Assembly (NCBI GenBank): GCA_949293595.1
Contig: CASFDW010000006.1
Coordinates: forward strand, 1 to 64,000
Direction: 5' to 3'
Origin: an uncultured Spirochaetales bacterium
Lineage (GTDB): Bacteria > Spirochaetota > Spirochaetia > Sphaerochaetales > Sphaerochaetaceae
DNA length: 64,000 nt
Shown: in pieces, positions 42,889 through 51,634 of the stretch
Layout: each line of letters starts with the position of its first letter
Position numbering within the stretch: position 1 is the first letter of the stretch
The notes under the pieces: model-generated
Told to the model about the DNA's origin: nothing
Databases searched by the model: none
What the model saw: the letters and a program-made list of their open reading frames with translations, nothing else
Translations under genes and position numbers: made by a program

Positions 42889-45765
42889 TCAGAACCGTCC
42901 AAGCCCCCTGAGTATCTTCTCCGGGGTTATCGGCCAGGACCGCACCCACACGCCTGTGGCATCCGCAATGGCCATCGCAATCGCAGGGGCGGCCCCGTTC
43001 GTTGCTATCTCGCTTATCGATTTCGCACCGAACGGCCCGTACTGGTCGTTGACGTCGATCAGGACGGCCTTGAAATCCTCGGGCGCCTCTCCTACCATCG
43101 GCGCACCATAGTCCGTCATGTTCGCATTCACACACCTGCCCTCCCCATCGAGGATCATGTTCTCGTAGAGGGTATGTCCGATGCTCTTCTGCACCGCACC
43201 ATACATCTGGCAGAGTGCAAGCTCCGGGTTGATCGGCGTGCCTGCATCCTGTAGCGCGTAGAACTTCATGACCTTGATCTCGCCTGTTTTGACATTCACC
43301 GCAACCTGTGCGAAATGGGCACCGTACGGAACGGCGAAATTCGGGGTGACGAACGTGCCCGTGCCCACAAGGGCTCCGCGTCCCTCCCCGCTGAGCACCG
43401 TATGTGCTATGCTGGCATACGTGAGCTCCCTTCCCGTCTTCCTTGAAACAACCTTGCCCGGCTCGGTCACAAACAGGTCCTCCTCCGGCTCGCCGAGTTC
43501 CAGGGATGCCTCGTGCAGTATCTTCTTCAAAAGATCCTTTGCAGCGTTCAGCGAGGCGTTTCCCGAAAAATAGGTTCCGCTGGAGGCATACGCACCGGTG
43601 TCGAAGAGACAGCTGTCGGTGTCCCCGCTGACCACGGAAACATCCGAGAGCGAGCATTTGAGAACCTCGGCACAGCATTTGGCGGAGATAGTATCAAGAC
43701 CGGTCCCAAGATCGGCCCCACCGCTCAAGACCAGGAAGGAACCGTCGGATACGAGCTTGCACTGGGCGTTGGAGTGGTCAAGTCCTGGAAGGCCGGACCC
43801 CTGCTGGATCATCGCAAAGCCTTTGCCGATCTTCCAGTCCGGATCGTCGGACACCTCCTTTTTCCCCCAGCCGATCATCCCGGCACCCTTGTCCAGGGCC
43901 TCCCTGAGGCCGCATGAACCGACAGGAACGACCGCTCCTTCCCTTCCTTCGCCAAGACCGCGGAGTATCTCAAGCATGTACCCTTGCCCGACTATGTTCT
44001 TCCTGGCCATCTCGAGAGGGTCTATCCCAAGCTTCATCGCAAGCTGTCCCATGCACGAGACGATGCCGAAATAGCCTTTAGGAGCACCATAGCCCTGATA
44101 GGCGCCAGTAGGCGGTATGTTGGTGTAGTATGTCGTCAGATCATAGTACATGTTGTCCACGGCAAAGATCGGAAGCGTCTTGCTGGAAGCGTTCATCGGC
44201 ACGGTGAGGCAGTGGTTGCCGTACGGTCCGGTATTCGCCCTGACATCCATGTAGATCGCGGTTATGGTGCCATCCTTCTTCGCACCCATCTTCACGCGCA
44301 CCCTCATGGGATGGCGTGTGGAGTTCGCGTAGAACTCCTCTGCACGCGAGTTGCGGTAGTAGATCGGTTTTCCCGTGATCCATGTGGCGTATCCGCAGAG
44401 ATCCTCGACAAGCACATCCTGCTTGCTTCCGTAGCCTCCGCCGACGCGCTCCTTTATCACATGTACCTTGTGCTCCGGAATCCCGCAAACCCATGAGACG
44501 ATGCGCCTGACATGATACGGCACCTGGGTGGAGCAATGGAGCACCAGACGGCCGCCCTCTATGCGCGAATAGCAGACATGGGGCTCGAGCGGCGTGCACT
44601 GCACCTGGCTTGTCTGATACGTCTCGTCGACTATCGCATCGGCCTCGGCGAAGCCTTTCTCCACATCACCTATGCCGCCATGGGCGCCTGCCGCTATGTT
44701 GTGTCTGATATCCCCATGGAGCGGGAACTGGTAGATGACCTTGCCATCCCTCTCCTCGTACACCTTGTTGTAGTCCTCGAGATCCGCAGGGGCCCCGGAA
44801 CGGTACTCAACAAATCCGTTGTGCACCAGCGGGGCACCTTCCTCCATGGCCTGCTCGACCGTGAACACCGGATCCAGAGGCTCGTATTCCACCTTTATCA
44901 GTCCGAGCGCCTTCTCAGCTATTTCACGATCCCTGGCGACAACTGCGGCCACTCGGTCGCCGACATGGCGCACCTTGCGGTTGAACAGCCTTCTGTCGTG
45001 CGGGCTGGGCTCCGGATTCCCCTGTCCGGCCTGCATGTAATATACATCCGGACAGTTCTCGCATGTTATCACGGTCTCCACGCCGTCCAGCCTCACGGCC
45101 TCAGAGATGTCCACGCTCCTGACATATGCATGGGCGAACGGGCTTCTGAGCACCAGGAGCTCGTAGGCTCCGGGCAGTACCTTGTCCTCGACGAAAACCT
45201 TCTCACCTGTGACAAGGGCCTCGCCGTCTATCTTTCCCACCGGCTTTCCGACAAACCTGAGATTGTCCCTGAATGACGGGGATACGGGGGTCCTGTAGCT
45301 TCCGAACTCCCTCTCCTCCTCCACAAGGCGCACGGCAAGGTAATAGTGCTCGTAGCCCGCATCCCGGATGAATATTCCGGAAAGTGCGTCCCGAATCTCA
45401 TCCTTTGTCGGATGAGGATTACCTTCAAGCAGGTAAGTGAGTATCAGCGCCGCCTCCGGGGCGTTATATGCGCTCTGCACCACGCCTGAGGCGATCATGG
45501 CCCGCTGCACGTCGTTGGGTTTCCTTCCGGATGACAGGACCTCCGGGGTCCTTATCACGGCCCCCTCCGCCCTGTAGGCGGGAATGAGGTTGGAGTACAT
45601 GAGCTTTCCGTTGAACACTATGGTGTCGCTGCCGCAGAAGCCCTCCCTGTCGTCGCTGTCCCTCAGCGATGTGTATCCGCTCCTGTAGAGCACCGTGCGC
45701 AGATCCTCGCACGCATCCGCCCTGAGCACCACGTTTTTGTTGTTTATGACAGTCTTGATTTCCAT
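42889..45765 (-). CDS. xdhD: Molybdenum hydroxylase XdhD (YgfN-like) with degenerate Fe-S domain
   Basis: A 958-residue protein colinear with E. coli XdhD. Residues ~1-165 are a 2Fe-2S/helical domain that has lost its ligands (GFCGSD, QSAYN and FIRDAGY where Cys motifs should be). From ~170 comes the Mo-binding part: NCPDVYYMQAGQ, HVGDRVAAVVA, RVGGGYGSKQD, NTGPYGNH, TGAYQGYGAPKG, and the catalytic Glu919 in GAKSISE. It is thought to oxidise a purine (guanine/xanthine/urate-type) with labile selenium on Mo. Electrons must leave through the separate Fe-S and FAD subunits encoded upstream. It is the last gene of the operon; an AGGTG-type ribosome site precedes the ATG. Confidence 0.93.
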   Translation of the reverse strand: MEIKTVINNKNVVLRADACEDLRTVLYRSGYTSLRDSDDREGFCGSDTIVFNGKLMYSNLIPAYRAEGAVIRTPEVLSSGRKPNDVQRAMIASGVVQSAYNAPEAALILTYLLEGNPHPTKDEIRDALSGIFIRDAGYEHYYLAVRLVEEEREFGSYRTPVSPSFRDNLRFVGKPVGKIDGEALVTGEKVFVEDKVLPGAYELLVLRSPFAHAYVRSVDISEAVRLDGVETVITCENCPDVYYMQAGQGNPEPSPHDRRLFNRKVRHVGDRVAAVVARDREIAEKALGLIKVEYEPLDPVFTVEQAMEEGAPLVHNGFVEYRSGAPADLEDYNKVYEERDGKVIYQFPLHGDIRHNIAAGAHGGIGDVEKGFAEADAIVDETYQTSQVQCTPLEPHVCYSRIEGGRLVLHCSTQVPYHVRRIVSWVCGIPEHKVHVIKERVGGGYGSKQDVLVEDLCGYATWITGKPIYYRNSRAEEFYANSTRHPMRVRVKMGAKKDGTITAIYMDVRANTGPYGNHCLTVPMNASSKTLPIFAVDNMYYDLTTYYTNIPPTGAYQGYGAPKGYFGIVSCMGQLAMKLGIDPLEMARKNIVGQGYMLEILRGLGEGREGAVVPVGSCGLREALDKGAGMIGWGKKEVSDDPDWKIGKGFAMIQQGSGLPGLDHSNAQCKLVSDGSFLVLSGGADLGTGLDTISAKCCAEVLKCSLSDVSVVSGDTDSCLFDTGAYASSGTYFSGNASLNAAKDLLKKILHEASLELGEPEEDLFVTEPGKVVSRKTGRELTYASIAHTVLSGEGRGALVGTGTFVTPNFAVPYGAHFAQVAVNVKTGEIKVMKFYALQDAGTPINPELALCQMYGAVQKSIGHTLYENMILDGEGRCVNANMTDYGAPMVGEAPEDFKAVLIDVNDQYGPFGAKSISEIATNGAAPAIAMAIADATGVWVRSWPITPEKILRGLGRF

Positions 45766-45768
45766 AGA

Positions 45769-46446
45769 TCACCTCCCAGCTCCGGTCTTGGCCACGGATA
45801 CGAGATACTTCTTGTATTCCGCCGAACCGTACATGTCGGAGACGAAAACGGCATCATCCGGTCCAAGGGCGATTCCTCCGCCCTTGACAGCATAGCATTC
45901 GGACGAGCCGAATGCGCAGGTGAGCACCGCATGGGAATGGCTGGTCAGGGCGAAGCGTCTGACCTTTACATCCTCCCCGGCCTTGAAGACCACCTTGAGG
46001 ATGAGGCAGGAGCAATCCTTGAACACGTATTCAGACAACGGGCACTCGTGGATCTCCCCCTTCCTGTTCATTACGACAAGTACAGCGGATGCGGCCACAA
46101 GCGCGGGAATGAGGTATGAATCATCCCTTTTCGAGGCGATGTTTCCTCCAACCGTCGCCGCATTCCTCAGCTGTGGCGATTTCATTTCCGATGCCGCGGC
46201 CTTCAGGAAATCGGGAACGAGCCCGGACCCAAGCAGATCCGCGAACGTGGTCCCGGCCCCGATCTCCACCATGCCGGAGCCGACGGATATCCCGGAAGGG
46301 ACAACAGCGGACACATCCACCACCGGACGTGATGCGTCCACGGAGGAACCGAGCCGCAGCACTTCCGTGCCTCCGAGCATGTAAACACCTTTTTCAACCA
46401 TCCTCACAGCATCCTGTGCTGTTGCAGGTCTAAGTACTTCCCTCAC
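45769..46446 (-). CDS. FAD-binding Mo-hydroxylase subunit, YgfM-like
   Basis: A 225-residue protein with MLGGTEVLRLG (FAD loop 1) and SPQLRNAATVGGNIASKRDDSYLIPALVA (loop 2 with the RNAATVGGNIA signature). It is shorter than usual FAD subunits, as is E. coli YgfM, which also neighbours xdhD. It probably hands electrons from XdhD's partners to the next acceptor. It uses GTG 46446 after GGAGGT. It lies 3 bp before xdhD. Confidence 0.82.
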   Translation of the reverse strand: MREVLRPATAQDAVRMVEKGVYMLGGTEVLRLGSSVDASRPVVDVSAVVPSGISVGSGMVEIGAGTTFADLLGSGLVPDFLKAAASEMKSPQLRNAATVGGNIASKRDDSYLIPALVAASAVLVVMNRKGEIHECPLSEYVFKDCSCLILKVVFKAGEDVKVRRFALTSHSHAVLTCAFGSSECYAVKGGGIALGPDDAVFVSDMYGSAEYKKYLVSVAKTGAGR

Positions 46447-46468
46447 AAAACCTCCTTCATATGAAAGG

Positions 46469-47335
46469 TCAGACGATTATCCCCGGCTCCGCACCGGAAG
46501 AAAGCTTCTCAAGAAAATATGTGAGCATGCGTCTTGTTCCCGCCCTTCTCCATTCGGGCATCGCATGCGGGCTTATGATCGCGTTCCAGGCATCGGTGAA
46601 CCTGCCGATGTTGTCAGGAATCTCCTCCAGACGCAGACCGATGATGATGTTCTCGGCATCGCGGCTGCGCCTGACCTTTGGCCCGGCGGCACCGGTGGAA
46701 GCCCTGAAATCCCTGACGACCCCGTCCTCGACAAGGGCCAGACAGGAAAGACTCAGCTTGCTTATCGCATTCGCCCTGCGTGTACCGACCTTGTGATAGA
46801 AAAGATGGGTGGCCCTGACTTCGGGAATCCTGACGGCGGTTATAATCTCGTCATCGTGCAGATCCGTCTTCTTGCTGCCTTTTATGAAATCATCCAGGAG
46901 CACGGTCCTCACGCCGTCGGGACTGGAAAGCTCGACCTCCGCATCCAGAAGGATGAGCGGCTGCGGCAGATCCCCCTTGGGAGAGGCGTTGCCGATGTTT
47001 CCGCCGATCGTGGCGCAGTTGCGAAGCGCGACCGCACCCATACGGGATGCGGCTGCGGCGACATGGTAAGGCACCAACGGCGAGGATGCTATCTCAGAAG
47101 GCGTGCAGAGCGCCCCGATCACAACAGTACCATCCTCATCCCTGTGGATGCCCTTCAGCTCCCTGAGGTTTGATATGACCATGACCGGATAGGGGAAAAC
47201 CGGCGCTATTCCCGTCCCCCTGGCCGTCTGGACCATCATGTCGGTTCCTCCCGCAAGCGGACGGGCCCCGGTTTCCTTCCTGATTTCGAGGGCCTCCTCC
47301 AACGTTTTTGGAATGTAACAGGCTTCTACTGCCAT
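46469..47335 (-). CDS. xdhB: Xanthine dehydrogenase FAD-binding subunit
   Basis: A 288-residue CutM/XdhB-type protein. RPLAGGTDMMVQ (FAD loop 1) and GAVALRNCATIGGNIGNASPKGDLPQPLILLDA (loop 2) are followed by the C-terminal CO-dehydrogenase flavoprotein domain (YHKVGTRRANAISKLSLSCLA). It passes electrons from Fe-S centres to NAD or another acceptor. It overlaps the Fe-S gene by 10 bp, inside the xdh operon. Confidence 0.92.
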   Translation of the reverse strand: MAVEACYIPKTLEEALEIRKETGARPLAGGTDMMVQTARGTGIAPVFPYPVMVISNLRELKGIHRDEDGTVVIGALCTPSEIASSPLVPYHVAAAASRMGAVALRNCATIGGNIGNASPKGDLPQPLILLDAEVELSSPDGVRTVLLDDFIKGSKKTDLHDDEIITAVRIPEVRATHLFYHKVGTRRANAISKLSLSCLALVEDGVVRDFRASTGAAGPKVRRSRDAENIIIGLRLEEIPDNIGRFTDAWNAIISPHAMPEWRRAGTRRMLTYFLEKLSSGAEPGIIV

Positions 47336-47805
47336 AGGCCACCTCCTCTTTTCGCCGCAAGCTTCACGCTTTCCACGATCAGGTCATATCCCGTACAGCG
47401 GCAGATGTTTCCGCTGAGTGCGAGACGTATGGCATCCTCGTCGGGATCCGGATTCTCCGAAAGAAGCGCATATGAGGCAAGAACCATTCCGGGAATGCAG
47501 AATCCGCACTGCACTGCACCACCGTCCGCAAACGCCTCGATGATGCACCGTCCCTTTTCGGTATCCCTTATCCCTTCTATCGTATATATCTCGCAACCGT
47601 CGACGGACGCCATGGGAATGATGCAGCTTGTGACAAGCCTGCCATCCTTGAGCACGGAGCATGCCCCGCATTCTCCTTCCCCGCAGCCTTCCTTGACACC
47701 AATCAGGCCAAAGTCCTCCCTGAGCACGTCGACAAGACGGGCAAGCGGGTTGCCGACGAAAACCGCCTGGTTCCCGTTCAATCTGAAAACAATCTTAGCG
47801 TCCAT
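47326..47805 (-). CDS. xdhC: Xanthine dehydrogenase 2Fe-2S subunit
   Basis: A 159-residue CutS/XdhC-type iron-sulfur subunit. The N-terminal cluster is GCGEGECGACSVL with a later Cys in LVTSCIIP; the second is VQCGFCIPGMVL with CRCTGY. All eight ligands are present. It is the only intact Fe-S chain in the operon, so it must serve XdhA and probably also XdhD, whose own domain is dead. The symbol follows E. coli xdhABC naming and is distinct from the XdhC maturation factor. Confidence 0.93.
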   Translation of the reverse strand: MDAKIVFRLNGNQAVFVGNPLARLVDVLREDFGLIGVKEGCGEGECGACSVLKDGRLVTSCIIPMASVDGCEIYTIEGIRDTEKGRCIIEAFADGGAVQCGFCIPGMVLASYALLSENPDPDEDAIRLALSGNICRCTGYDLIVESVKLAAKRGGGLWQ

Positions 47806-49936
47806 TCTTCAAAGCCTCCTCGATATCCTCGGGTGGAAGCGGTATCTTGAACGTATCCACTCCCAATGCGCGCTCCAAAGCATCGCAGTATGCAGCATCG
47901 GCGCCGTTGAAAACCAGCTCGCCCATGCCCTTCGCCCCGAAGGGTCCCCATTCATACGGGTTCTCCTGTATGAAATACTCCTGCTTCGGGAAATCCATGC
48001 TTGTTGGAACGACGTAATCCGACATGCTGGACTGCTTGAAATAGCCGCCCTTGTTCTCCATCTTCTCCATCGATGCATAGCCGAGGGATTGGATTATGCC
48101 TCCGTTTATCTGGCCGTGCACAATCAGCTCGTCGATCGCTTTGCCTATCTCGTGGCTGGACCATATGCCGAGCACCTTTACCTCGTTGGTGAGCCTGTCG
48201 ACCTCGAGTTCGACACAGCAGGCACCCCATCCGTAACCAAGGTAGGCATCGCCGCGGAACACCGACTGATCCCATGGATGTCCGTCCGGGTGCTCGTATT
48301 CCTTCTCCACGGAGAAATCGCCCTCGCCCCAGCGTTCCTTCATCTCCAGGGCGCAGCGCTCTATTAGCTTTCCGACTATCATCGTCGACCTGGAAGCCGC
48401 GGTAGGACCGCTGTCCGGGACCTTCGACGTATCCGGATTCGGATAGTCGACATCCTCGATCGGGATTTCAAGGACGGCTGCGGCTATCTTCCTGAGAATC
48501 GTCTGGAACCCCTGCCCCATCTCGGTAGAACCGACTTCTATCCGTACCCTGTCTCCGGTCTTCACAAGCCTTGCATGGGCCTTGATTATCGCCTGCTCGC
48601 CGTTGCCTGTGAACGCACCGCCATGGTTGTAGAAGCTCATGCCGATGCCACGTCCGCTTCCATAACCGTATTCCCTGCTCTTTCTCCAATAATCGGAGGC
48701 CCCGGCAATCTTGTCGAGCATCTCGTCAAGCATGACCTTCTCCACAATGTGGCCGTTCGTGATGGTCTCTCCGCCCTGTTTTATGAACATGCTTCTCTTG
48801 AGTTCGACCGGATCGACCCCGATCCTGCGGGCGACATGGTTCAGATGCATCTCGATCGCGTAAAGCGTCTGAGGTGCCCCGAATCCCCTGAATGCATCGC
48901 TGGGAAAGGTGTTTGTAGCCATGCCGAAACCTTCCACGTAGGTGTTCGGGATATCATAGACACCGTTTGCGTGGAACACCCCACGCTGCAGGACGACGAA
49001 CGAAGCCGACAGATAGGCGCCGCAGTTGTAATACACCCAGCCACGGGTTCCGGTCACCTTTCCATCCTTTATTGCGGTCTTGTAGATGGTCTTGGAAGGA
49101 TGTCTCTTGACAGAATAGAGCATGTCCTCCTCCCTGTCGAAAATGAGCTTTATCGGTTTCCCGACAATGCTCTCGGCAACAAGAAGCGGACCGGCAAGCA
49201 CATCAGGAAAATGCTCCTTGCCACCGAACGCGCCTCCAGTGGTGGTCTGCCTGACCACGACCCTCTCAAGAGGTATGCCGAGCACCTGTGCGACGGATTT
49301 CCTCACGTAGAACGGACACTGGGCGGAGATGTAGAACACATAGTCCTCGCCCTCCCTGGTGACAACCGCACCGTTGGTCTCGAGATGGACATGCTCCTGG
49401 AACCCGGTCTCCAGGGTCTCCTCGAGGATCTCGTCGGCCTCCTTGAACACCTCGTCCATGTCGCGCCCCTTCTCGCAGTAGAGACTGCACATGACATCGC
49501 TTCCGTTTTCAAGTATTGGACCGCCCTTGACCGCAATGGCATCGTCTATCGTCACCGCAGGCTCCATCTCCCCGTATTCGACAACAGTGTTCCCGACCAG
49601 GCTTGAAAGCACGGCTCTGGAGGGCCCGACGAAAAGCCCTATCGTCTCTCCGACATATCTCACATCACCGTCTGCAAAACACCGCCAGTCGTCCCCGATC
49701 ATGTGCAGGGAGTTCATACCGGTCTCGGGAATGTCCTTCGCGCTGATGAAATAGTAACCCTCCGGAAGGGAAGGATGTCTTATGGACCTGATCACCGCCC
49801 TGGGCACGCTGCTTCTCAGCATCCTGGCGTACAACATGTCGTCGAAAAAGTAATCCGATGCATATTTTGCCTCACCACGGGCCTTCTGGATGGCATCGCT
49901 TCTTCTGATCCTGTCATCAATGTGTGTCACACCCAT
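47795..49936 (-). CDS. xdhA: Xanthine dehydrogenase molybdenum-binding subunit
   Basis: A 713-residue Mo-hydroxylase large subunit. ASDYFFDDMLYARMLRSSVPRAVI, the MoCo motif TTGGAFGGKEHFPD, SDAFRGFGAPQTLYA, MGQGFQTILRK, GPTAASRSTM and the catalytic Glu673 in GAKGMGE are all present. It hydroxylates purines (hypoxanthine/xanthine) in the cytoplasm. It is the first gene of a five-gene operon with 10-11 bp overlaps, preceded by a recognisable promoter in an AT-rich gap. Confidence 0.93.
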   Translation of the reverse strand: MGVTHIDDRIRRSDAIQKARGEAKYASDYFFDDMLYARMLRSSVPRAVIRSIRHPSLPEGYYFISAKDIPETGMNSLHMIGDDWRCFADGDVRYVGETIGLFVGPSRAVLSSLVGNTVVEYGEMEPAVTIDDAIAVKGGPILENGSDVMCSLYCEKGRDMDEVFKEADEILEETLETGFQEHVHLETNGAVVTREGEDYVFYISAQCPFYVRKSVAQVLGIPLERVVVRQTTTGGAFGGKEHFPDVLAGPLLVAESIVGKPIKLIFDREEDMLYSVKRHPSKTIYKTAIKDGKVTGTRGWVYYNCGAYLSASFVVLQRGVFHANGVYDIPNTYVEGFGMATNTFPSDAFRGFGAPQTLYAIEMHLNHVARRIGVDPVELKRSMFIKQGGETITNGHIVEKVMLDEMLDKIAGASDYWRKSREYGYGSGRGIGMSFYNHGGAFTGNGEQAIIKAHARLVKTGDRVRIEVGSTEMGQGFQTILRKIAAAVLEIPIEDVDYPNPDTSKVPDSGPTAASRSTMIVGKLIERCALEMKERWGEGDFSVEKEYEHPDGHPWDQSVFRGDAYLGYGWGACCVELEVDRLTNEVKVLGIWSSHEIGKAIDELIVHGQINGGIIQSLGYASMEKMENKGGYFKQSSMSDYVVPTSMDFPKQEYFIQENPYEWGPFGAKGMGELVFNGADAAYCDALERALGVDTFKIPLPPEDIEEALKNGR

Positions 49937-49974
49937 TTGTGCTCTCCATTATCTTTTTCTTTATAAAATGAAGA

Positions 49975-50003
49975 ATTATACACAACACAATTCCTCGACA
50001 ACA
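49975..50003 (-). promoter_or_regulatory. Promoter of the xdh operon
   Basis: On the minus strand TGTTGT (49998-50003), a 17-bp spacer and TATAAT (49975-49980), then an AT-rich leader and GGAGAG before ATG 49936. The whole 49937-50219 gap is AT-rich; beyond this promoter and the hairpin at 50176 I see nothing definite in it. Confidence 0.5.
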
Positions 50004-50175
50004 GTATACACCCAAACACAGCAATCAACAATTTGAAAATTCAAAGAAAAAGCATGTGGAAAATTTATGCATATATAAAAACTGATGGTAAAAAGAGTAA
50101 TAAAATGAAATTTATCTTAAGAAAAACCTATAAATCCGAATTAATGGGACATATTTCATGAGGGAAAGCGGGAGG

Positions 50176-50201
50176 ATGCGGCGGAGGATACCCCGCCGCA
50201 T
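50176..50201 (-). terminator. Hairpin after gltS, possible weak terminator
   Basis: Stem ATGCGGCGG / CCGCCGCAT with an 8-base loop lies 18 bases after the gltS stop. No proper T run follows on the minus strand, so ending would be factor-assisted or weak. Confidence 0.5.
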
Positions 50202-50219
50202 GTCAGGACATGCCCCGCG

Positions 50220-51629
50220 TCACTCGGTGTAGAAAAGCGTACCGGGCCTGGCGAACGCCTTCTTTCCGGAGACGACCCTGTAGGCGACCACGCATCCGGC
50301 AGTATATACGAACGAAAGCGCCACAAGGATCCAGTAAAGCAACGGATCCGACTGGGCATGGCTTGCAGCCGGCAAATTGGCGCATAGAATGATTGGAATG
50401 ACAAGGAAGAACACAACGCCGGAGGCATATACGTAGTCGGTCGCAACGGGTGTCTCGAAATCGGGATCCACGACCCTCAGAAGTGACAGCCCGGTCGGGA
50501 GCGTTCCGGTCGCGGTACCGAAAAGCAGCAGCATCCTTTTGAACTGGTGGTCGTCATACAGCCTCGAGCAATACCATGGAAGGATCACGCAGGTTATGAA
50601 TATGCCCACCGCTGTGAGTACGAGCACCGGTATCCAATAGGAAGCGACGGCCGCAAGACTTATGGACCCCAGTGATGAAATCACAGTGAAATCGACCGAC
50701 ACGCCGTTGATCCTGTTGAACGTCCTGTTGTCCACCGTGTGCGATATCCCCATCCTGACCATGGCAAGCCTCACGATGTTTGCGCAGAACATGCTGAAAA
50801 TGAAGTTGATGCCCCAGAGGCTCTGTACCAGTTCATCCCCGAGGCTTCCGGCAAAATGCAGCAGGAAACTGATGAGGGAAAGAAGTCCGTAGCTGATGAG
50901 GTACGTGAAGAATATGAGAGCAAAATGGTAGCTGAACGAATCCAGGGACTCACCCTCAGTGGTGTTTCTCGCACCCTCCTTCTGCAAAGCCCTTGGAAGG
51001 AATCCGGAGCGTACCCCTCCGCTCTCGAGCTTTGCAGCATCCTCCCTGCTCACCCAGCCCTGCCTGATTCCGATGTTGATCAGGGCCACGCCTCCGACGC
51101 TTCCGACAATGAAGCCGATCGCAGCCATCGACAGGCCGACCGATGTACCACCCTCGAACCCCATCGCCTCCCATGGCAACGTCATCGAATACGCCTGTCC
51201 GGGACCGAGCTCGAATCCGAGAGGCAGGGTAAGGGCTATGGCCGGAAACAGATCAGGAAACACCGTTGCGGTCATAAGGGCCACCACGAGCAGTGCAAGC
51301 AGACACTGTAGTCCGTATTGGGCCACGACGGCTATGACGTTCGCGGAAAGGGCCCTCCTGGACTTCGCCCCTTCAACCTTCTCGGGAATCCTCAGGGCCA
51401 TGGCTATGAAGGAAATATTCAGCAGATGGTACACAAGATCACCCAGGAAATCCGAGTCCAGCCCGAAAAGGGGGGACACGTAGTTGTAGAACAAAAGCAG
51501 GAAAACCCCGCCTATGATGGAAGAGGGTATCAGATATTTCTGGAAAATCCTTATCCTCGCCCTCAGCAATGCCCCCAGAAGAAGCGCGGCGGAGACTATT
51601 CCGCAATGAATCATATATGAAAAGTCCAT
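50220..51629 (-). CDS. GltS-family sodium/glutamate symporter
   Basis: A 469-residue, roughly 12-span protein. The start MIHCGIVSAALLLGALLRARIRIFQKYLIPSSIIGGVF, LPLGFELGPGQAYSMTLPWEAMGFEGGTSVGLSMAAIGFIVGSVGG and FGTATGTLPTGLSLLRVVDPDFETPVA match the GltS family but the chain is longer than E. coli GltS (401). It may import glutamate or a related acid linked to the purine pathway. ATG 51629 follows a GGGGGTGAG site. It starts five bases after the acyltransferase stop, so the two are likely one operon. Confidence 0.85.
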   Translation of the reverse strand: MDFSYMIHCGIVSAALLLGALLRARIRIFQKYLIPSSIIGGVFLLLFYNYVSPLFGLDSDFLGDLVYHLLNISFIAMALRIPEKVEGAKSRRALSANVIAVVAQYGLQCLLALLVVALMTATVFPDLFPAIALTLPLGFELGPGQAYSMTLPWEAMGFEGGTSVGLSMAAIGFIVGSVGGVALINIGIRQGWVSREDAAKLESGGVRSGFLPRALQKEGARNTTEGESLDSFSYHFALIFFTYLISYGLLSLISFLLHFAGSLGDELVQSLWGINFIFSMFCANIVRLAMVRMGISHTVDNRTFNRINGVSVDFTVISSLGSISLAAVASYWIPVLVLTAVGIFITCVILPWYCSRLYDDHQFKRMLLLFGTATGTLPTGLSLLRVVDPDFETPVATDYVYASGVVFFLVIPIILCANLPAASHAQSDPLLYWILVALSFVYTAGCVVAYRVVSGKKAFARPGTLFYTE

Positions 51630-51634
51630 GGTTC

